Source: JBGSWL01 sp041752455 (GTDB lineage: Bacteria > Pseudomonadota > Alphaproteobacteria > Rhizobiales > Rhizobiaceae). From it: 19,712 bases of DNA. The notes under the pieces are model-generated. The model saw only the letters and a program-made list of their open reading frames with translations, was not told the DNA's origin and did not search any database. A program made the translations under genes and the position numbers. The stretch lies in the NCBI GenBank assembly GCA_041752455.1, contig JBGSWL010000186.1:1-19712 (forward strand), given 5' to 3'. Numbering within the stretch: the first letter of the stretch is position 1; the number at the start of each line of letters is the position of its first letter. Below are positions 19,472 through 19,712 of this stretch, one piece after another.

Positions 19472-19712
19472 TCAGGCGCTGGCGGCCATGGTGACCGGAT
19501 CGGGATCGCGCAGCACATAGCCACGGCCCCAGACGGTTTCGATGTAGTTGACGCCACCGGAGGCCGCATCCAGCTTCTTGCGCAGCTTGCAGATGAACAC
19601 GTCGATGATCTTCAGTTCCGGCTCGTCCATCCCGCCATAGAGATGGTTGAGGAACATTTCCTTGGTGAGCGTGGTGCCCTTGCGCAGCGAGAGCAGCTCC
19701 AGCATCTGGTAT
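19472..19712 (-). CDS. ctrA: Cell-cycle master regulator CtrA, C-terminal part (runs off right edge)
   Basis: Only the last 79 or so residues are present: the OmpR/PhoB-type winged helix from YQMLELLSLRKGTTL to the stop TGA at 19472-19474. TKEMFLNHLYGGMDEPELK followed by KIIDVFICKLRKKL and YIETVWGRGYVLRDP is essentially the CtrA DNA-binding signature; the receiver domain lies outside the window. CtrA is the OmpR-family response regulator that controls replication, division and envelope genes in alphaproteobacteria by binding TTAA-N7-TTAAC, of which a perfect copy is found at 18179-18194. Confidence 0.97.
   Translation of the reverse strand, partial: YQMLELLSLRKGTTLTKEMFLNHLYGGMDEPELKIIDVFICKLRKKLDAASGGVNYIETVWGRGYVLRDPDPVTMAASA

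Overview
This window reads as a chromosomal segment of an alphaproteobacterium, most likely Hyphomicrobiales (Rhizobiales). The evidence is a high-GC, densely coded sequence; a trpE with a tiny WWW leader peptide and attenuator of the rhizobial type; and a chpT / receiver-like protein / ctrA cluster next to a DUF1134 (EipA-type) gene. Species cannot be given. No rRNA, tRNA, insertion sequence, integrase or CRISPR array was seen.

Layout. 1-1758: the 5' part of anthranilate synthase trpE (minus strand, running off the left edge) behind a complete trp attenuator: promoter, leader peptide with three consecutive Trp codons, and terminator. 1722-2073: a mostly non-coding, partly AT-rich gap with two inverted repeats. 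2074-9613: a probable envelope-maintenance module. A TetR regulator and a large AAA+ ATPase (minus) diverge from a PspA/IM30 protein and a YiaAB-type membrane protein (plus). Three copies of the palindrome TGAAC-N3-GTTCA lie in the shared promoter region. DUF6638 and DUF2333 genes lie beyond the ATPase, separated from it by two toxin-antitoxin pairs (HicAB on plus, FitAB/VapBC-type on minus). 9673-13623: a minus-strand run with a GT39/ArnT-like membrane glycosyltransferase, an unrecognised 385-residue protein and a coiled-coil protein with a faint TelA-like look. 13709-16047: thymidine kinase (minus), then a HugZ-like flavin/heme-type protein and a SpoU-family RNA methyltransferase (plus). 16044-19712: a membrane-anchored coiled-coil protein and EipA (minus), ChpT and a degenerate receiver protein (plus), and the C-terminal part of CtrA (minus, running off the right edge). 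A perfect CtrA box lies between eipA and chpT.

How the genes may work together. The trp leader should couple trpE transcription to tryptophan supply. In the central module the TetR protein probably represses both its own operon (tetR-AAA ATPase) and pspA-yiaAB through the three shared operators. That would make a PspA system under TetR control, with no sign here of the enterobacterial PspF/sigma-54 logic. The AAA+ protein, DUF6638 and DUF2333 are inferred partners, now interrupted by toxin-antitoxin genes. At the right end, CtrA, its phosphotransferase ChpT, a pseudo-receiver and the envelope protein EipA form a cell-cycle/envelope neighbourhood. Functional links between the PspA module and the 11349-13623 gene pair rest only on proximity.
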